From NCBI RefSeq assembly GCF_013378075.1, contig NZ_CP051131.1, forward strand, positions 1,798,001 to 1,862,000: a DNA stretch of 64,000 bases, given 5' to 3'. The notes below the pieces were generated by a model. The model saw nothing but the letters and a program-made list of their open reading frames with translations, ran no database searches and was not told where the DNA came from. How positions within the stretch are numbered: position 1 is the stretch's first letter; each line of letters begins with the position of its first letter. A program made the position numbers and the translations under genes. The stretch comes from Parasphingopyxis algicola (GTDB lineage Bacteria > Pseudomonadota > Alphaproteobacteria > Sphingomonadales > Sphingomonadaceae). Positions 1 to 8,955 of this stretch are shown in pieces.

Positions 1-5
1 CCGCC

Positions 6-1154
6 ATGCGGTTGAACGATTGCCACAACAGCGAGGATTTCCGCCGACTGGCGAAACGGCGCCTCCCCGGCCCGGTCTTCCATTATATCGACGGCGGCGC
101 CGATGACGAAGCAACACTTCGCCGCAACACGGCGTCCTTCGAGGATTGCGATCTGGTACCCAGCGTCCTGGCCGGCGTACGGGATATCGACATGACGACG
201 ACCGTCATGGGCCGCACCATATCGATGCCGCTCTTCCTCTCGCCGACTGCGCTCCAGCGCCTGTTCCACTGGCAGGGCGAACGCGCGGTGGCCCGGGCCG
301 CCGAGAAATTCGGCACCTATTTCGGCATTTCCTCTCTCGCCACAGTCGGGATCGCGGAAATCGGCGCGGACTATGACTGCCCCAAAATGTTTCAGCTCTA
401 CATCCACAAGGACAAGGGGCTGAACCGGGCGATGGTCGAGCAATGCAAGGCGGCGAAGTTCGACGCGCTGACTCTGACGGTCGACACGATCGTCGGCGGT
501 AACCGCGAACGCTGCTTGCGCACCGGTTTCACCTCCCCGCCCCGCATCACGCCGCGCTCCTTTCTGAGCTATGCCGCCAAACCGGCCTGGGGGCTCAATT
601 ACCTCCTTCGCGAAAAATTCGAGCTTCCGAATCTCAAGGACCATATCGGCGAGGGCAGCAATATCGCGCTCTCGATCGGCGACTATTTCTCGACGATGCT
701 CGATCAGTCGCTCGACTGGAAGATGGCCGAGGAAATCCGGGCCGATTGGGGCGGCGAATTCTGCCTCAAGGGGATCATGTCGGTCGACGACGCCAAGCGC
801 GCCGCCGATATCGGCGCGACCGCGATCATGGTGTCCAACCATGGCGGGCGGCAGCTCGACGGCGGCCGCGCGCCCTTCGACCAGCTCGCCGAAATCGTCG
901 ACGCGGTCGGCGACCGGATCGACGTGATATGCGACGGCGGGATCCGGCGCGGCAGCCATGTGCTGAAGGCGCTCAGCGTCGGCGCCAAGGCCTGTTCGGG
1001 CGGGCGGCTCTACCTGTATGCGCTGGCCGCGGCCGGACAGGCCGGGGTGGAACGGGCGCTGGCCAATCTGCGCGCGGAGATCGAACGCGACATGAAACTG
1101 ATGGGCGTGACATCGGTCGCCCAGCTCAACCGGGACAATCTGCGCCGGCGCTGA
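6..1154 (+). CDS. lldD: FMN-dependent alpha-hydroxy-acid dehydrogenase (L-lactate dehydrogenase family)
   Basis: This 382-residue protein has the full length of the LldD/glycolate oxidase family, which oxidises L-2-hydroxy acids such as lactate to 2-oxo acids using FMN in a TIM barrel. The signature SNHGGRQLD is at about 277-285, giving the proton-abstracting His279 and substrate-binding Arg282. The FMN-contacting Lys is near 255 (CLKG), and DGGIRRG is the phosphate-binding loop. The start is the ATG five bases into the window, so its ribosome site is not visible. It converges on the C13 peptidase gene with only 3 bases between the stop codons. The family is certain. Lactate as substrate is likely, but other 2-hydroxy acids are possible. 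Confidence 0.9.
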   Translation: MRLNDCHNSEDFRRLAKRRLPGPVFHYIDGGADDEATLRRNTASFEDCDLVPSVLAGVRDIDMTTTVMGRTISMPLFLSPTALQRLFHWQGERAVARAAEKFGTYFGISSLATVGIAEIGADYDCPKMFQLYIHKDKGLNRAMVEQCKAAKFDALTLTVDTIVGGNRERCLRTGFTSPPRITPRSFLSYAAKPAWGLNYLLREKFELPNLKDHIGEGSNIALSIGDYFSTMLDQSLDWKMAEEIRADWGGEFCLKGIMSVDDAKRAADIGATAIMVSNHGGRQLDGGRAPFDQLAEIVDAVGDRIDVICDGGIRRGSHVLKALSVGAKACSGGRLYLYALAAAGQAGVERALANLRAEIERDMKLMGVTSVAQLNRDNLRRR

Positions 1155-1157
1155 CGC

Positions 1158-2231
1158 CTATCGGCTCGCCGGCCGCGTGTCGCCCGTCGCCGGGCGGCCG
1201 ACGGGCCGCGTCGCGACCTGCGGCATCCGCCCTTCCAGCGCGTCGAGCCAGCGACCGGCCTGCATGCCGATCCGGATCTGCGGTTCGGACGGCGTCATGC
1301 CGATCTCGGCTTCCCATTGCGCGACTTTCGTCTCGGCCTGCTCGAAAGCTTCGCCGAGCGGCTGGGGGCGCCGCAGCGCCCGGTTGATGAAGGCGTCGCC
1401 GAAATAGGTCCAGTCATTGGTTGCCGCGCAACCGAAGGACGTGCGGTCGGCGGCGGCGGCAGTGATCACGACGCTGGTCGGCGAAGACAGTGCCGGGACG
1501 AATGTGCCGGCAAAACAGGCGTTCACGATCAGCAGCCGGTTGGCGATCCGCAACTCGCCCAACAATGTCGACAGGCGCAGCGCCGACATGGTCCCGTAAC
1601 CCTGATCGCCATAATAATAGACGATGCCGGCCGGGAGGCCGTGGCTCGTCGCGTAGAGGATCAGAACATCCTCCGCCGGGTCCATGACCTCGGCGATCCT
1701 GGCAAGCGCGATCGACAGCGAGGTGAAGGATCCACGCGGCAGGCTGTCATCGCCATTGCCGTCGGGCGCGGCGAGAACGATCGTCCGGCCTTCGGCGTCA
1801 TAGCGCCGGGCAAGAACATGTGCCGCCTCGCGCGCCTCGCGTCCGAACACCGGATCGCTGTCGAGCGCGATGGAGAGGACATAGGCGTCGACGGTGCCGG
1901 GGCGGTGCGCGGCGATATCATCCAGCGCACGGGACAGGCGCAGATGATCGTCGAGCGCGGCCCGCGCGCCGATATCATATTCGATCTCGGTCCCCGCATT
2001 GGCTCCGAGCACCGCCTCGTGCGGCTGGACCCGCGACAGAAAGGAGGGCAGCGGACGGGTATGGCTGACGACGCCGTCCGATTGTGCCGCCACCGGCAAC
2101 GCCGCAATGGCGAAAACCAGCGCCAACAGCGGGACGGCGCACTCCGTAAATCGACGAGTTCGCGACTTTGGCAGTGGCGTTCTCCGGCAGAAACAAGCGG
2201 GAAGAGTGTTGCCCTGTTCCCGGGGAGTCAA
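1158..2231 (-). CDS. Exported C13-family (legumain-like) cysteine peptidase
   Basis: The protein has a hydrophobic export segment (PLLALVFAIAALPVAAQS) followed by a bacterial peptidase C13 domain. The expected His sits in YATSHGLPAG and the nucleophile Cys in VNACFAGTF, each after a hydrophobic strand as in clan CD caspase/legumain folds. Family members cleave after Asn/Asp, or act like GPI-transamidase relatives; the substrate here is unknown. The start is uncertain. There is no ATG or GTG between the upstream M20 stop and the signal segment. The TTG chosen lies 8 bases after that stop and gives a long basic n-region. The gene is probably co-transcribed with the M20 peptidase. Confidence 0.75.
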   Translation of the reverse strand: MTPREQGNTLPACFCRRTPLPKSRTRRFTECAVPLLALVFAIAALPVAAQSDGVVSHTRPLPSFLSRVQPHEAVLGANAGTEIEYDIGARAALDDHLRLSRALDDIAAHRPGTVDAYVLSIALDSDPVFGREAREAAHVLARRYDAEGRTIVLAAPDGNGDDSLPRGSFTSLSIALARIAEVMDPAEDVLILYATSHGLPAGIVYYYGDQGYGTMSALRLSTLLGELRIANRLLIVNACFAGTFVPALSSPTSVVITAAAADRTSFGCAATNDWTYFGDAFINRALRRPQPLGEAFEQAETKVAQWEAEIGMTPSEPQIRIGMQAGRWLDALEGRMPQVATRPVGRPATGDTRPASR

Positions 2232-2239
2232 GCCGGCCG

Positions 2240-3553
2240 CTATGAGCGGGGTTCGGCCGCCAGCCGCGAAATCAGGATCGCCGCGCGCCGTGCCTGGCGC
2301 GGGATGCTGTCGAGATGGATCGTCTCGCCCGGGGCATGGGCGCGCTCGCCGGACGGGCCCATGCCTGCCAGGGCGTCCGCGTACGGCGCGACGAAGGAGA
2401 TGTCGGCCGCGCCGCGTCGCAGCGGATCGAGGACCGGCTGCTCGTCGAGGCCCAGATCGCGATTGACGGCATTGAGCCGGTCGAGCAGCGCCCGGTTGCC
2501 GTCGGTGGGCGCCATGGGCGGATAGCCCTCGTCGAAGGAGATGCTGGCCGATGTGCCGGGCGCATGATCGGCAACGATGGCCTCCATCCGCTCGCGCACC
2601 CGGTCCGTCTGTTCCTGCGTCAAGGTACGAAAGTCGCCGCGCGCCATCGCGACCGGAGGGATGATGTTGGTTTTGCCCGTGGCTTCCACGCTGAGCAGGT
2701 CTTCGGCGAAGCTCGCGGTCGTCCCGGCGGCCATCAGCCCGACATTGAAGGTAAGGCTCGGCTCGGGAAGTTCGGTGCGGAACCGATGGATGATGCGGGC
2801 CAGCTCGAAAGCGGCCCCATCGCCCGCCCCTTCGCTGAAAATGCCCGAACTGTGCCCCTCGTTGCCGCTCGTCTGCACCGTCCAGGCGTTGGAAGACCGG
2901 CGCGCGATCACGCCCATATCGCGCCCATCCTGGATCGACAGACTTTCGAAACCGAGTGCGACATCCGCCCATTGCCCGGCGGCGACCAGATCGCGGCGCG
3001 ATATTTCGACCGGTTCGCCAAAATCTTCCTCGTCGCCGGTCAGCGCGACCGTGATATTGGCGTCCTCCAGCGTCCCGGCGGCATGCATCGCCCGGAGCGC
3101 CGCCAGGATGATGATGATCCCACCCTTGTCGTCGTAGACGCCCGGCCCTGTCGCCCGATCGCCGTTGCGGACGAAGGTCTGGAACTCGGAATCGACCTCG
3201 AACACCGTATCGGTATGGGCGATCAGCAGGATACGCGTGCCGTTCGGATCGCCTTGATGCCGGGCGAGAAGATGGCCGCCGCGCTCGACTTCGTCCTGCG
3301 CGATATAGTCGACGGCAAAGCCCAGCGCCTCGAATTCGGGCCGCAGCATGTCCATGACGGCCCGATTGCCGGCAATGTTGCGCGTTCCGCTGTTCTGGTT
3401 CGTCAGACGTTCAAGCAGCGATATCGACCGCTCATATTCCGCATCGACGGTTTCCGTCATCTGCTGTTCGGCCGGGGAGAGTTGGGCGTTAGCCGGAACC
3501 GACACCATCGACAGACATGCCGCCGTCACAGCCGAAAACGCGAAACTTTTCAT
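2240..3553 (-). CDS. Exported M20-family metallopeptidase (carboxypeptidase G2-like)
   Basis: The 437-residue protein begins with a signal peptide ending near SVPANAQ, so it is probably periplasmic. Zinc-site motifs of the M20 family follow in order: AHTDTVF, GVYDDKGG, the catalytic pair in GDEEDFGEP, and a late RAHAPGE histidine. The family removes C-terminal residues from peptides or deacylates N-acyl amino acids; the substrate cannot be read from sequence. The ATG at 3553 is preceded by GGAGAAG at good spacing, whereas upstream in-frame sequence is not coding-like. The C13 peptidase gene follows directly, which suggests a two-peptidase secreted unit. Confidence 0.85.
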   Translation of the reverse strand: MKSFAFSAVTAACLSMVSVPANAQLSPAEQQMTETVDAEYERSISLLERLTNQNSGTRNIAGNRAVMDMLRPEFEALGFAVDYIAQDEVERGGHLLARHQGDPNGTRILLIAHTDTVFEVDSEFQTFVRNGDRATGPGVYDDKGGIIIILAALRAMHAAGTLEDANITVALTGDEEDFGEPVEISRRDLVAAGQWADVALGFESLSIQDGRDMGVIARRSSNAWTVQTSGNEGHSSGIFSEGAGDGAAFELARIIHRFRTELPEPSLTFNVGLMAAGTTASFAEDLLSVEATGKTNIIPPVAMARGDFRTLTQEQTDRVRERMEAIVADHAPGTSASISFDEGYPPMAPTDGNRALLDRLNAVNRDLGLDEQPVLDPLRRGAADISFVAPYADALAGMGPSGERAHAPGETIHLDSIPRQARRAAILISRLAAEPRS

Positions 3554-3585
3554 GATCTTCTCCGTCGGAAACATGCGGCCAGCGC

Positions 3586-3930
3586 TCAGAGCAGAACCGC
3601 CAGCAAAATGGCGAACGCGGCAAATTGCACGATCGCGATCAAGATGATCGTACCGCGCAAACGGTTGACTCGGGCTTCGCTCTGCGCATCGAGCGCGGCG
3701 ATCGCCTCGGCCAGTTCCTGTTTCGTCGGCAGGCTTTCCATCGCTTCGCGGAGCAGGTCCGCATCGGATGGCTGTCCCTCCTCTGGCGGAAGTATCTCGG
3801 TGCCGCCCTCTCCCTTGCGCTTGGCGAGGCGGTCGGCCAGCAGGCTTCCCGCCTTGGTTGCGGCTTCGATACCCGCGCGCCGGACCTGCGGATGGGCCAG
3901 CGCGGAAATGATCCAGGCCGGCCAAGCCAT
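3586..3930 (-). CDS. Small hypothetical protein with C-terminal membrane anchor
   Basis: I do not recognise this 114-residue protein. It starts MAWPAWIISALAHPQVRRAG, continues through a charged, probably helical middle rich in Lys, Glu and Asp, and ends with one hydrophobic helix (GTIILIAIVQFAAFAILLAVLL) near the C-terminus. It therefore looks like a tail-anchored inner-membrane protein. Its ATG directly abuts the left end of the inverted-repeat element at 3931-4096, so the element supplies the sequence upstream of the start (GGAACCTA before ATG). The M20 peptidase gene follows 32 bases later. The longer in-frame extension through the repeat is unlikely to be translated. Confidence 0.6.
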   Translation of the reverse strand: MAWPAWIISALAHPQVRRAGIEAATKAGSLLADRLAKRKGEGGTEILPPEEGQPSDADLLREAMESLPTKQELAEAIAALDAQSEARVNRLRGTIILIAIVQFAAFAILLAVLL

Positions 3931-4096
3931 TAGGTTCCGGCTCCACGACCAAGGCGCCCGCGGCGGGATTTGACCGATTTGGCCCAGGCCTGCGTCGGCA
4001 GCGCTTGCAATATCATCATATTCCTTCGCTCTGCCTCCTTGTCCTGAACCAAATCGCTTCAAACCTCGGGTGCCTTGGTCGTGGAACCGGAACCTA
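3931..4096. repeat. 166-bp element bounded by 33-bp imperfect inverted repeats (MITE-like)
   Basis: Positions 3931-3963 and 4064-4096 are reverse complements at about 30 of 33 bases. The outer 25 bases (TAGGTTCCGG... to the matching ...CCGGAACCTA) differ at one position only. Both outer ends are TA, and the right end supplies the stop codon of sdhA. The left end abuts the ATG of the small membrane-protein gene. The interior contains no convincing gene. TA-ended terminal repeats would fit a non-autonomous IS630/Tc1-mariner-type element. A large regulatory hairpin is the alternative. Confidence 0.6.
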
Positions 4097-5896
4097 GTAC
4101 ACCCGGGCCTTGGGTTCGATGTAGGTGACATCGTCGGTCAACGTGAAATCGTGCACCGGGCGATAGTCGATTTTGACGTCGCCATCCTTGCCGCCCCAGC
4201 CCTCGAACCAGCTGATCGTATGCTTCATCCAGTTCGCGTCGTCACGATCCGGATGGTCTTCATGCATGTGCGCGCCACGGCTTTCCGTGCGGTTGTGCGC
4301 GGACCGGATCGACACCTGGGCCTGGGCGATCAGATTGTCGAGTTCGAGCGTTTCGATCAGGTCGGTGTTCCAGATCAGCGAGCGATCGGCCACCGCGATA
4401 TCGTCCATATTCTTGTAGATCGCGTCGATCTTCTCGATGCCCTCGGCCATCAGTTCCTCGGTGCGGAACACGGCGCAATGCGCCTGCATCGTCTTTTGCA
4501 TGTCGAGACGGATTTGTGCGGTCGGAGCGCCACCGTCCGCGTGCCGGAAATGATCGAGCCGCGCGAGCGACATCTCCTCGCTGCCCCCGGGCAACGGCCG
4601 TCCCTTGCCGTTCGGCTCGACAACCTCGGCCAGCCGGTGGCCCGCGGCCCGGCCGAACACGACGAGGTCGATCAGGCTGTTCGAACCGAGACGGTTGGCG
4701 CCGTGGACCGAAACGCAAGCCGCCTCGCCGACCGCGAAGAGGCCGGGCACGACCGCATCGGGATCGCCGTCCTTCAACGTCACGACTTCGCCATGATAAT
4801 TGGTCGGGATGCCGCCCATATTGTAATGGACGGTCGGGACGACCGGCAGCGGCTGACGCGTCAGATCGACGCCGGCGAAAATCTTACCGGTTTCGGTGAT
4901 CCCGGGCAGCCGTTCGGCGAGAATCTTCGGGTCGATATGATCGAGATGGAGCCAGATATGGTCGGCTTCCTTGCCGACGCCCCGGCCTTCGCGGATTTCC
5001 ATCGCCATCGAGCGTGACACGACGTCGCGCGACGCGAGATCCTTGGCGGACGGCGCATAGCGCTCCATGAACCGCTCGCCTTCGCTGTTCGTCAGATAAC
5101 CGCCTTCGCCCCGCGCGCCCTCGGTGATCAGCACGCCAGCGCCGTAGATACCGGTCGGGTGGAACTGGATGAATTCCATATCCTGCAGGGGCAGGCCGGC
5201 ACGCAGCACCATGGCATTGCCATCGCCGGTGCAGGTATGCGCCGAGGTCGCCGAGAAGAAGGTACGACCATAACCGCCCGTCGCCAGCACGACCGCCTGC
5301 GAACTGAAGCGGTGGATCGATCCGTCTTCCATGCACATGGCGATGACGCCGCGGCATTCGCCATCTTCCATGATCAGGTCGAGCGCGAAATATTCGATGA
5401 AGAAGTCCGCGTCATATTTCAGGCTCTGCTGATAGAGCGCGTGGAGCATCGCATGGCCGGTGCGATCTGCGGCGGCGCAGGTGCGCTGGACCGGTGGGCC
5501 TTCGCCCATATTCTGCATATGGCCGCCGAACGGGCGCTGGTAGATCGTGCCGTCGTCATTGCGGCTGAACGGCACGCCGGCATGTTCGAGTTCGTAAACG
5601 GCGGCCGGCGCCTCGCGCGCCAGATATTCGATCGCGTCCTGATCGCCGAGCCAGTCCGACCCCTTGACCGTATCGTACATGTGCCAGGTCCAGTGATCGG
5701 GCGTATTGTTGCCGAGGCTGGCGGCGATGCCGCCCTGCGCGGCGACCGTATGCGAGCGGGTCGGGAAAACCTTGGTTATACAGGCGGTGCGCAAGCCCTT
5801 TTCGGCCGATCCCATCGTCGCCCGGAGACCGGAGCCACCGGCGCCGACGACGACCGTGTCATAGGTGTGATCTATAATCTTGTACGCGTCGGCCAT
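4094..5896 (-). CDS. sdhA: Succinate dehydrogenase flavoprotein subunit
   Basis: The 600-residue protein is the catalytic flavoprotein of complex II, oxidising succinate to fumarate on the cytoplasmic face of the inner membrane. The FAD dinucleotide-binding motif [13 protein letters not shown] lies at about 15-27, followed by the FAD-attachment region SHTVAAQGG near 48-56. The active-site stretch [19 protein letters not shown] and the C-terminal HRLAE/NSLIDL FAD-binding block are present. Its ATG overlaps the sdhD stop by one base, so translation is coupled. The usual next gene, sdhB for the iron-sulfur subunit, is absent. An inverted-repeat element begins at the stop codon instead. Confidence 0.97.
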   Translation of the reverse strand: MADAYKIIDHTYDTVVVGAGGSGLRATMGSAEKGLRTACITKVFPTRSHTVAAQGGIAASLGNNTPDHWTWHMYDTVKGSDWLGDQDAIEYLAREAPAAVYELEHAGVPFSRNDDGTIYQRPFGGHMQNMGEGPPVQRTCAAADRTGHAMLHALYQQSLKYDADFFIEYFALDLIMEDGECRGVIAMCMEDGSIHRFSSQAVVLATGGYGRTFFSATSAHTCTGDGNAMVLRAGLPLQDMEFIQFHPTGIYGAGVLITEGARGEGGYLTNSEGERFMERYAPSAKDLASRDVVSRSMAMEIREGRGVGKEADHIWLHLDHIDPKILAERLPGITETGKIFAGVDLTRQPLPVVPTVHYNMGGIPTNYHGEVVTLKDGDPDAVVPGLFAVGEAACVSVHGANRLGSNSLIDLVVFGRAAGHRLAEVVEPNGKGRPLPGGSEEMSLARLDHFRHADGGAPTAQIRLDMQKTMQAHCAVFRTEELMAEGIEKIDAIYKNMDDIAVADRSLIWNTDLIETLELDNLIAQAQVSIRSAHNRTESRGAHMHEDHPDRDDANWMKHTISWFEGWGGKDGDVKIDYRPVHDFTLTDDVTYIEPKARVY

Positions 5897-6282
5897 TATG
5901 CGGCGCCCCCGAAAGCGATTTTGGCGATGGAGAATATGGCGATGGCGCCGGCACCCACCGCAAAGAAATTGATAAGCACGATCAAGCCGAGTTTCGACGC
6001 CTCGTTATGGACATAGTCTTCAACGGTCACCTGCAATCCGAGACGCAGATGCCAAAACATATTGGCCGCCAGCAATATCGTCGCAACGGCGACGAGAGGC
6101 GCGGACAACCAGTCGGTGACCACGGCGTGGCTGAGATCGGGCAGCCGGACGAGCGAAATGAAGAACCAGCTGACGAGCAGGACATTGCCGGCCGCCGTCA
6201 GCCGCTGCATCCACCAGTGATGCGCGCCCTGCTTGGCGGAACCGAGCCCGCGGACCCGGCCGAGACCTGTGCCGGAACCCAT
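5896..6282 (-). CDS. sdhD: Succinate dehydrogenase membrane anchor subunit
   Basis: This 128-residue protein has three hydrophobic helices, as expected for the small anchor that with SdhC binds heme b and ubiquinone. The N-terminus [27 protein letters not shown] is typical of alphaproteobacterial SdhD. The [10 protein letters not shown] segment lies between helices two and three. The start ATG overlaps the sdhC stop (ATGA), and the stop overlaps the sdhA start by one base. It is therefore the middle cistron of sdhC-sdhD-sdhA. I rejected an upstream in-frame extension because it runs through sdhC in another frame. Confidence 0.93.
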   Translation of the reverse strand: MGSGTGLGRVRGLGSAKQGAHHWWMQRLTAAGNVLLVSWFFISLVRLPDLSHAVVTDWLSAPLVAVATILLAANMFWHLRLGLQVTVEDYVHNEASKLGLIVLINFFAVGAGAIAIFSIAKIAFGGAA

Positions 6283-6719
6283 CAGCCTTCTCCTGCCGTG
6301 AGAGCGACGAGCGCGGGCCAGAGCAGCCATCCCCAGAGAAGGATCGTCGCGACGATCGCGCCGGCTACGACAGTGATCGACCAGCGGCGATTGGTCTGCA
6401 GCTCGTAACCGGCTCCCGTATCCAGAACGAAATGCCGCAGGCCGTTGAAGAGATGCGTGAAAAACGCCCATGTCAGACCGATGCCGAAGATCGCGCCGAC
6501 GATGTTGATCGCGCCGCTTTCCACGGTCAGCAAATCCATGAACCAGGCATAGGTCGCTTCCCCGCTCGCCGCGGCCAGAAGCCATCCGGCAAACAGCAGC
6601 CCGCCGACGATCGCCAGCCCGACTCCCGTAATCCGGTGCAGGATCGAGACCAGCATATGCGGCCCCCATTTCCAGTGCATGAGATGCGGCGACAACGGCC
6701 GAGATTGATTGCTTGACAT
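6282..6719 (-). CDS. sdhC: Succinate dehydrogenase cytochrome b556 subunit
   Basis: This 145-residue three-helix membrane protein carries the SdhC signatures SILHRITG near 26-33 and HLFNGLRH near 88-95. The latter includes the heme-ligand histidine region. Together with SdhD it anchors complex II and forms the quinone site. It is the first gene of the sdhCDA operon, and its promoter should lie in the 157-base divergent region shared with the chemoreceptor gene. I see no unambiguous promoter there. Confidence 0.95.
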   Translation of the reverse strand: MSSNQSRPLSPHLMHWKWGPHMLVSILHRITGVGLAIVGGLLFAGWLLAAASGEATYAWFMDLLTVESGAINIVGAIFGIGLTWAFFTHLFNGLRHFVLDTGAGYELQTNRRWSITVVAGAIVATILLWGWLLWPALVALTAGEG

Positions 6720-6876
6720 GGTGGTCTCTATCGCTTTCCCTGTTGCGCGTTCCTCTTAGACGAACCGCACTTCCATGCAACCAGCCCTTTTGGGCATGAC
6801 CCCATAGGCTAACGGGCTCTTAACCAATCGCATTTAAGGATGCGAACCGCGAATTTACAGCGGGCGAGACACAGTA

Positions 6877-8193
6877 ATGAGCATCAGGGATCATATTGCC
6901 GTATTCGATCATGACGGGACGCTGATATCCACGATCAAGGAAATCGGGGCGATCCTGAAAGGGCATGAGCGCGCGCTCGCCGAGAAATTCTGGCAGCGCT
7001 TTATTGAGCTCAACCCGTCGCTTAAGGCGCTCAACGCCGAACAGCTTGAAAAAGCGATCGATTTCGCCACCGAATACACGACCGAAAAGCTCCACAATCC
7101 GGACGAGGAACGCTGGGTTGAAATCGCCCGCAAAAATGCGGAGCGCATCCTCGAATCCGGCATCTCGCCGATGCAGCTCTTTGCGACCCTGGCCTATTCC
7201 AATCAATCCATACTGGCGCTGCTCCGCGACGCCACCGGGGAAGATCCCGACCGGTTTCTCGCGCTGAACAAGGCGCTCGTCGTGTTCGCGGCACTCGAAG
7301 TCGAAATCAAAGCCTCGTTCATCAACGAATATCTCTTCAAGCAGGAAGATGAGAAACGCCAGGAAAGCACGCAGATGTTCCGCGAGATGATCGAAAAGAC
7401 GGTGCAGGACGCCACCGAGGACAGCCTGTCCGTGATCGAGAACACCAACGATGCGTCGCAATCGGTGCAGGGCATGCTCGGCAAGGCGTCCGAAGTCGCG
7501 GCCGCGGCCGAGCAGTCGGCCATCGCGATGCGCGAGGCGGCACAGACTGCAGCCGGCCTCATCCGCGCCATCGAAGAGGCGCGTAGCGAGGTGGAGACCT
7601 CGGCCGAGGTCGCGACCCGTGCATCCGAACAGGCGCAGGAGGCCGTTCGCGTCAGCGAGGCACTGTCCGAACATACCGACTCGATCGAATCCATTCTCGG
7701 CCTGATCCGCGACGTGGCCGGCCAGACCAACCTGCTGGCGCTCAACGCGACGATCGAGGCGGCGCGCGCCGGCGATGCCGGCCGCGGCTTCGCCGTCGTC
7801 GCCCAGGAGGTGAAGACGCTCGCCAACCAGACGGCGCAGGCGACCGACGATATCGCCAACAAGATTGCCGCGATCCAGTCGGCGACCGCCCAGACGGTCG
7901 AGACGAATGAGTCGATCCGCACGACCGTAAACGACGTTCAGGCATCGGCGACGCGAATCCGCCAGGCGATGGAGCAACAGGCGCAAACCGTGACGACGAT
8001 CACTGCGGCGGTCGACGAAACGGCGCTCGCCGCGGATTCGATGTCGGGAACGATCGCCGCGATCCGCGAGGACAGCGAAAGCGTGTCGTCCGATATCAGC
8101 CGCGTGTCCGACGGCTTCCGCGAGGTCGACGGCCATCTCCAGAAACTGACGGGAGCGACCGGCGAATTCGTGCGCCGCATGGCGGACGGCTAG
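6877..8193 (+). CDS. Soluble methyl-accepting chemotaxis protein with N-terminal protoglobin-like domain
   Basis: The 438-residue protein has no membrane segment. Residues 1-160 look like a globin-coupled-sensor (protoglobin) domain, starting IAVFDHDG and continuing helical. Residues 170-438 are a chemoreceptor signalling domain whose hairpin tip [20 protein letters not shown] lies at about 280-300. It would report an intracellular signal, usually oxygen or redox state, to CheA/CheW. In related globin sensors a His in helix F binds heme. Here the aligned stretch reads [15 protein letters not shown] with no obvious His, so heme binding is doubtful. It is transcribed divergently from sdhC. Confidence 0.85.
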   Translation: MSIRDHIAVFDHDGTLISTIKEIGAILKGHERALAEKFWQRFIELNPSLKALNAEQLEKAIDFATEYTTEKLHNPDEERWVEIARKNAERILESGISPMQLFATLAYSNQSILALLRDATGEDPDRFLALNKALVVFAALEVEIKASFINEYLFKQEDEKRQESTQMFREMIEKTVQDATEDSLSVIENTNDASQSVQGMLGKASEVAAAAEQSAIAMREAAQTAAGLIRAIEEARSEVETSAEVATRASEQAQEAVRVSEALSEHTDSIESILGLIRDVAGQTNLLALNATIEAARAGDAGRGFAVVAQEVKTLANQTAQATDDIANKIAAIQSATAQTVETNESIRTTVNDVQASATRIRQAMEQQAQTVTTITAAVDETALAADSMSGTIAAIREDSESVSSDISRVSDGFREVDGHLQKLTGATGEFVRRMADG

Positions 8194-8232
8194 GAGCTTT
8201 CACTCGGCGTTCGGTCCGCCTATCGAAGGCGG

Positions 8233-8955
8233 ATGACCGATACGACACCTACCCATATTCTGATTACCGGCGCGCGCCGGGGCATCGGCAAGGCAGCAGC
8301 CACACGGCTGCGTGAATCCGGCGCCCGCCTCGCCTGCCACGCGACCCGGCACGACGAGGGCATCGCGATCGCCGGCGATTTCGATCGGGCGGGCGCCGCG
8401 AGGGACACATGGCGCCAGGCGTTGGATCTGCTCGATGGACGGGTGGACGTCCTCGTCAACAATGCGGGCATTTTCGAAGCCTCGCCGATCGAGCGGGACG
8501 ATGAGGTCTGGCGTGATGATTTCGAGCGGACGCTACGGATCAACCTCACCGCAGCGGCCGAGTTATGCCGGCTCGCCGTCCGCCATTTTCGCGAGCAGGG
8601 CGGCGGACGGATCGTCAATGTCGCCAGCCGCGCCGCCTATCGCGGCGACAGCCCCGATCACTGGCATTATGCCGCGTCGAAGGGCGGGATGGTCGCGATG
8701 ACCAAGACGATCGCGCGCGGCTATGCAGCGGAAAGCATCCTCGCCTTCGCCATCTGCCCCGGCTTCACGATGACCGGGATGGCGGACGACTATCTGGAGA
8801 GCCGCGGCGGCGAGCAGTTGCTGCGCGATATCCCGCTCGGACGCGTCGCGACGCCGGAGGAAGTGTCCGAAACCATCCGTTTCTGCGCGCTGGATGCACC
8901 GCCGTCGATGACCGGCGCGGTGATCGACATCAACGGCGCCAGCTTTGTCCGATAG
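8233..8955 (+). CDS. Short-chain dehydrogenase/reductase (SDR)
   Basis: The classical 240-residue SDR layout is complete. The cofactor motif TGARRGIG is at 12-19, NNAG follows near 76, and the catalytic YAASK is at about 146-150 with an upstream Ser. The C-terminal substrate loop starts CPGFTMTGMA. Such enzymes oxidise or reduce alcohols and ketones with NAD(P)(H). The substrate is not predictable, although the 3-oxoacyl reductase-like end (TGAVIDINGASF) is common in this group. Its last 11 bases overlap the TTG start of prmA, suggesting translational coupling. Confidence 0.9.
   Translation: MTDTTPTHILITGARRGIGKAAATRLRESGARLACHATRHDEGIAIAGDFDRAGAARDTWRQALDLLDGRVDVLVNNAGIFEASPIERDDEVWRDDFERTLRINLTAAAELCRLAVRHFREQGGGRIVNVASRAAYRGDSPDHWHYAASKGGMVAMTKTIARGYAAESILAFAICPGFTMTGMADDYLESRGGEQLLRDIPLGRVATPEEVSETIRFCALDAPPSMTGAVIDINGASFVR

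Noticed and set aside
6405-6432. GTAACC followed by CGAA within sdhC as a third SigF-type promoter
   Set aside because: The spacer is 17 rather than 16 bases and it lies inside coding sequence, on the opposite strand to sdhC.
6826-6850. TTAACC...TTTAAG before the chemoreceptor gene as a CtrA site
   Set aside because: Spacing between the TTAA half-sites is 10 rather than 7 bases, so it does not fit the CtrA consensus.
6820-8136. 438-codon minus-strand frame opposite the chemoreceptor gene
   Set aside because: Composition is typical of antisense GC-rich frames (His/Arg/Leu/Asp repeats), while the plus strand encodes a clear MCP domain.
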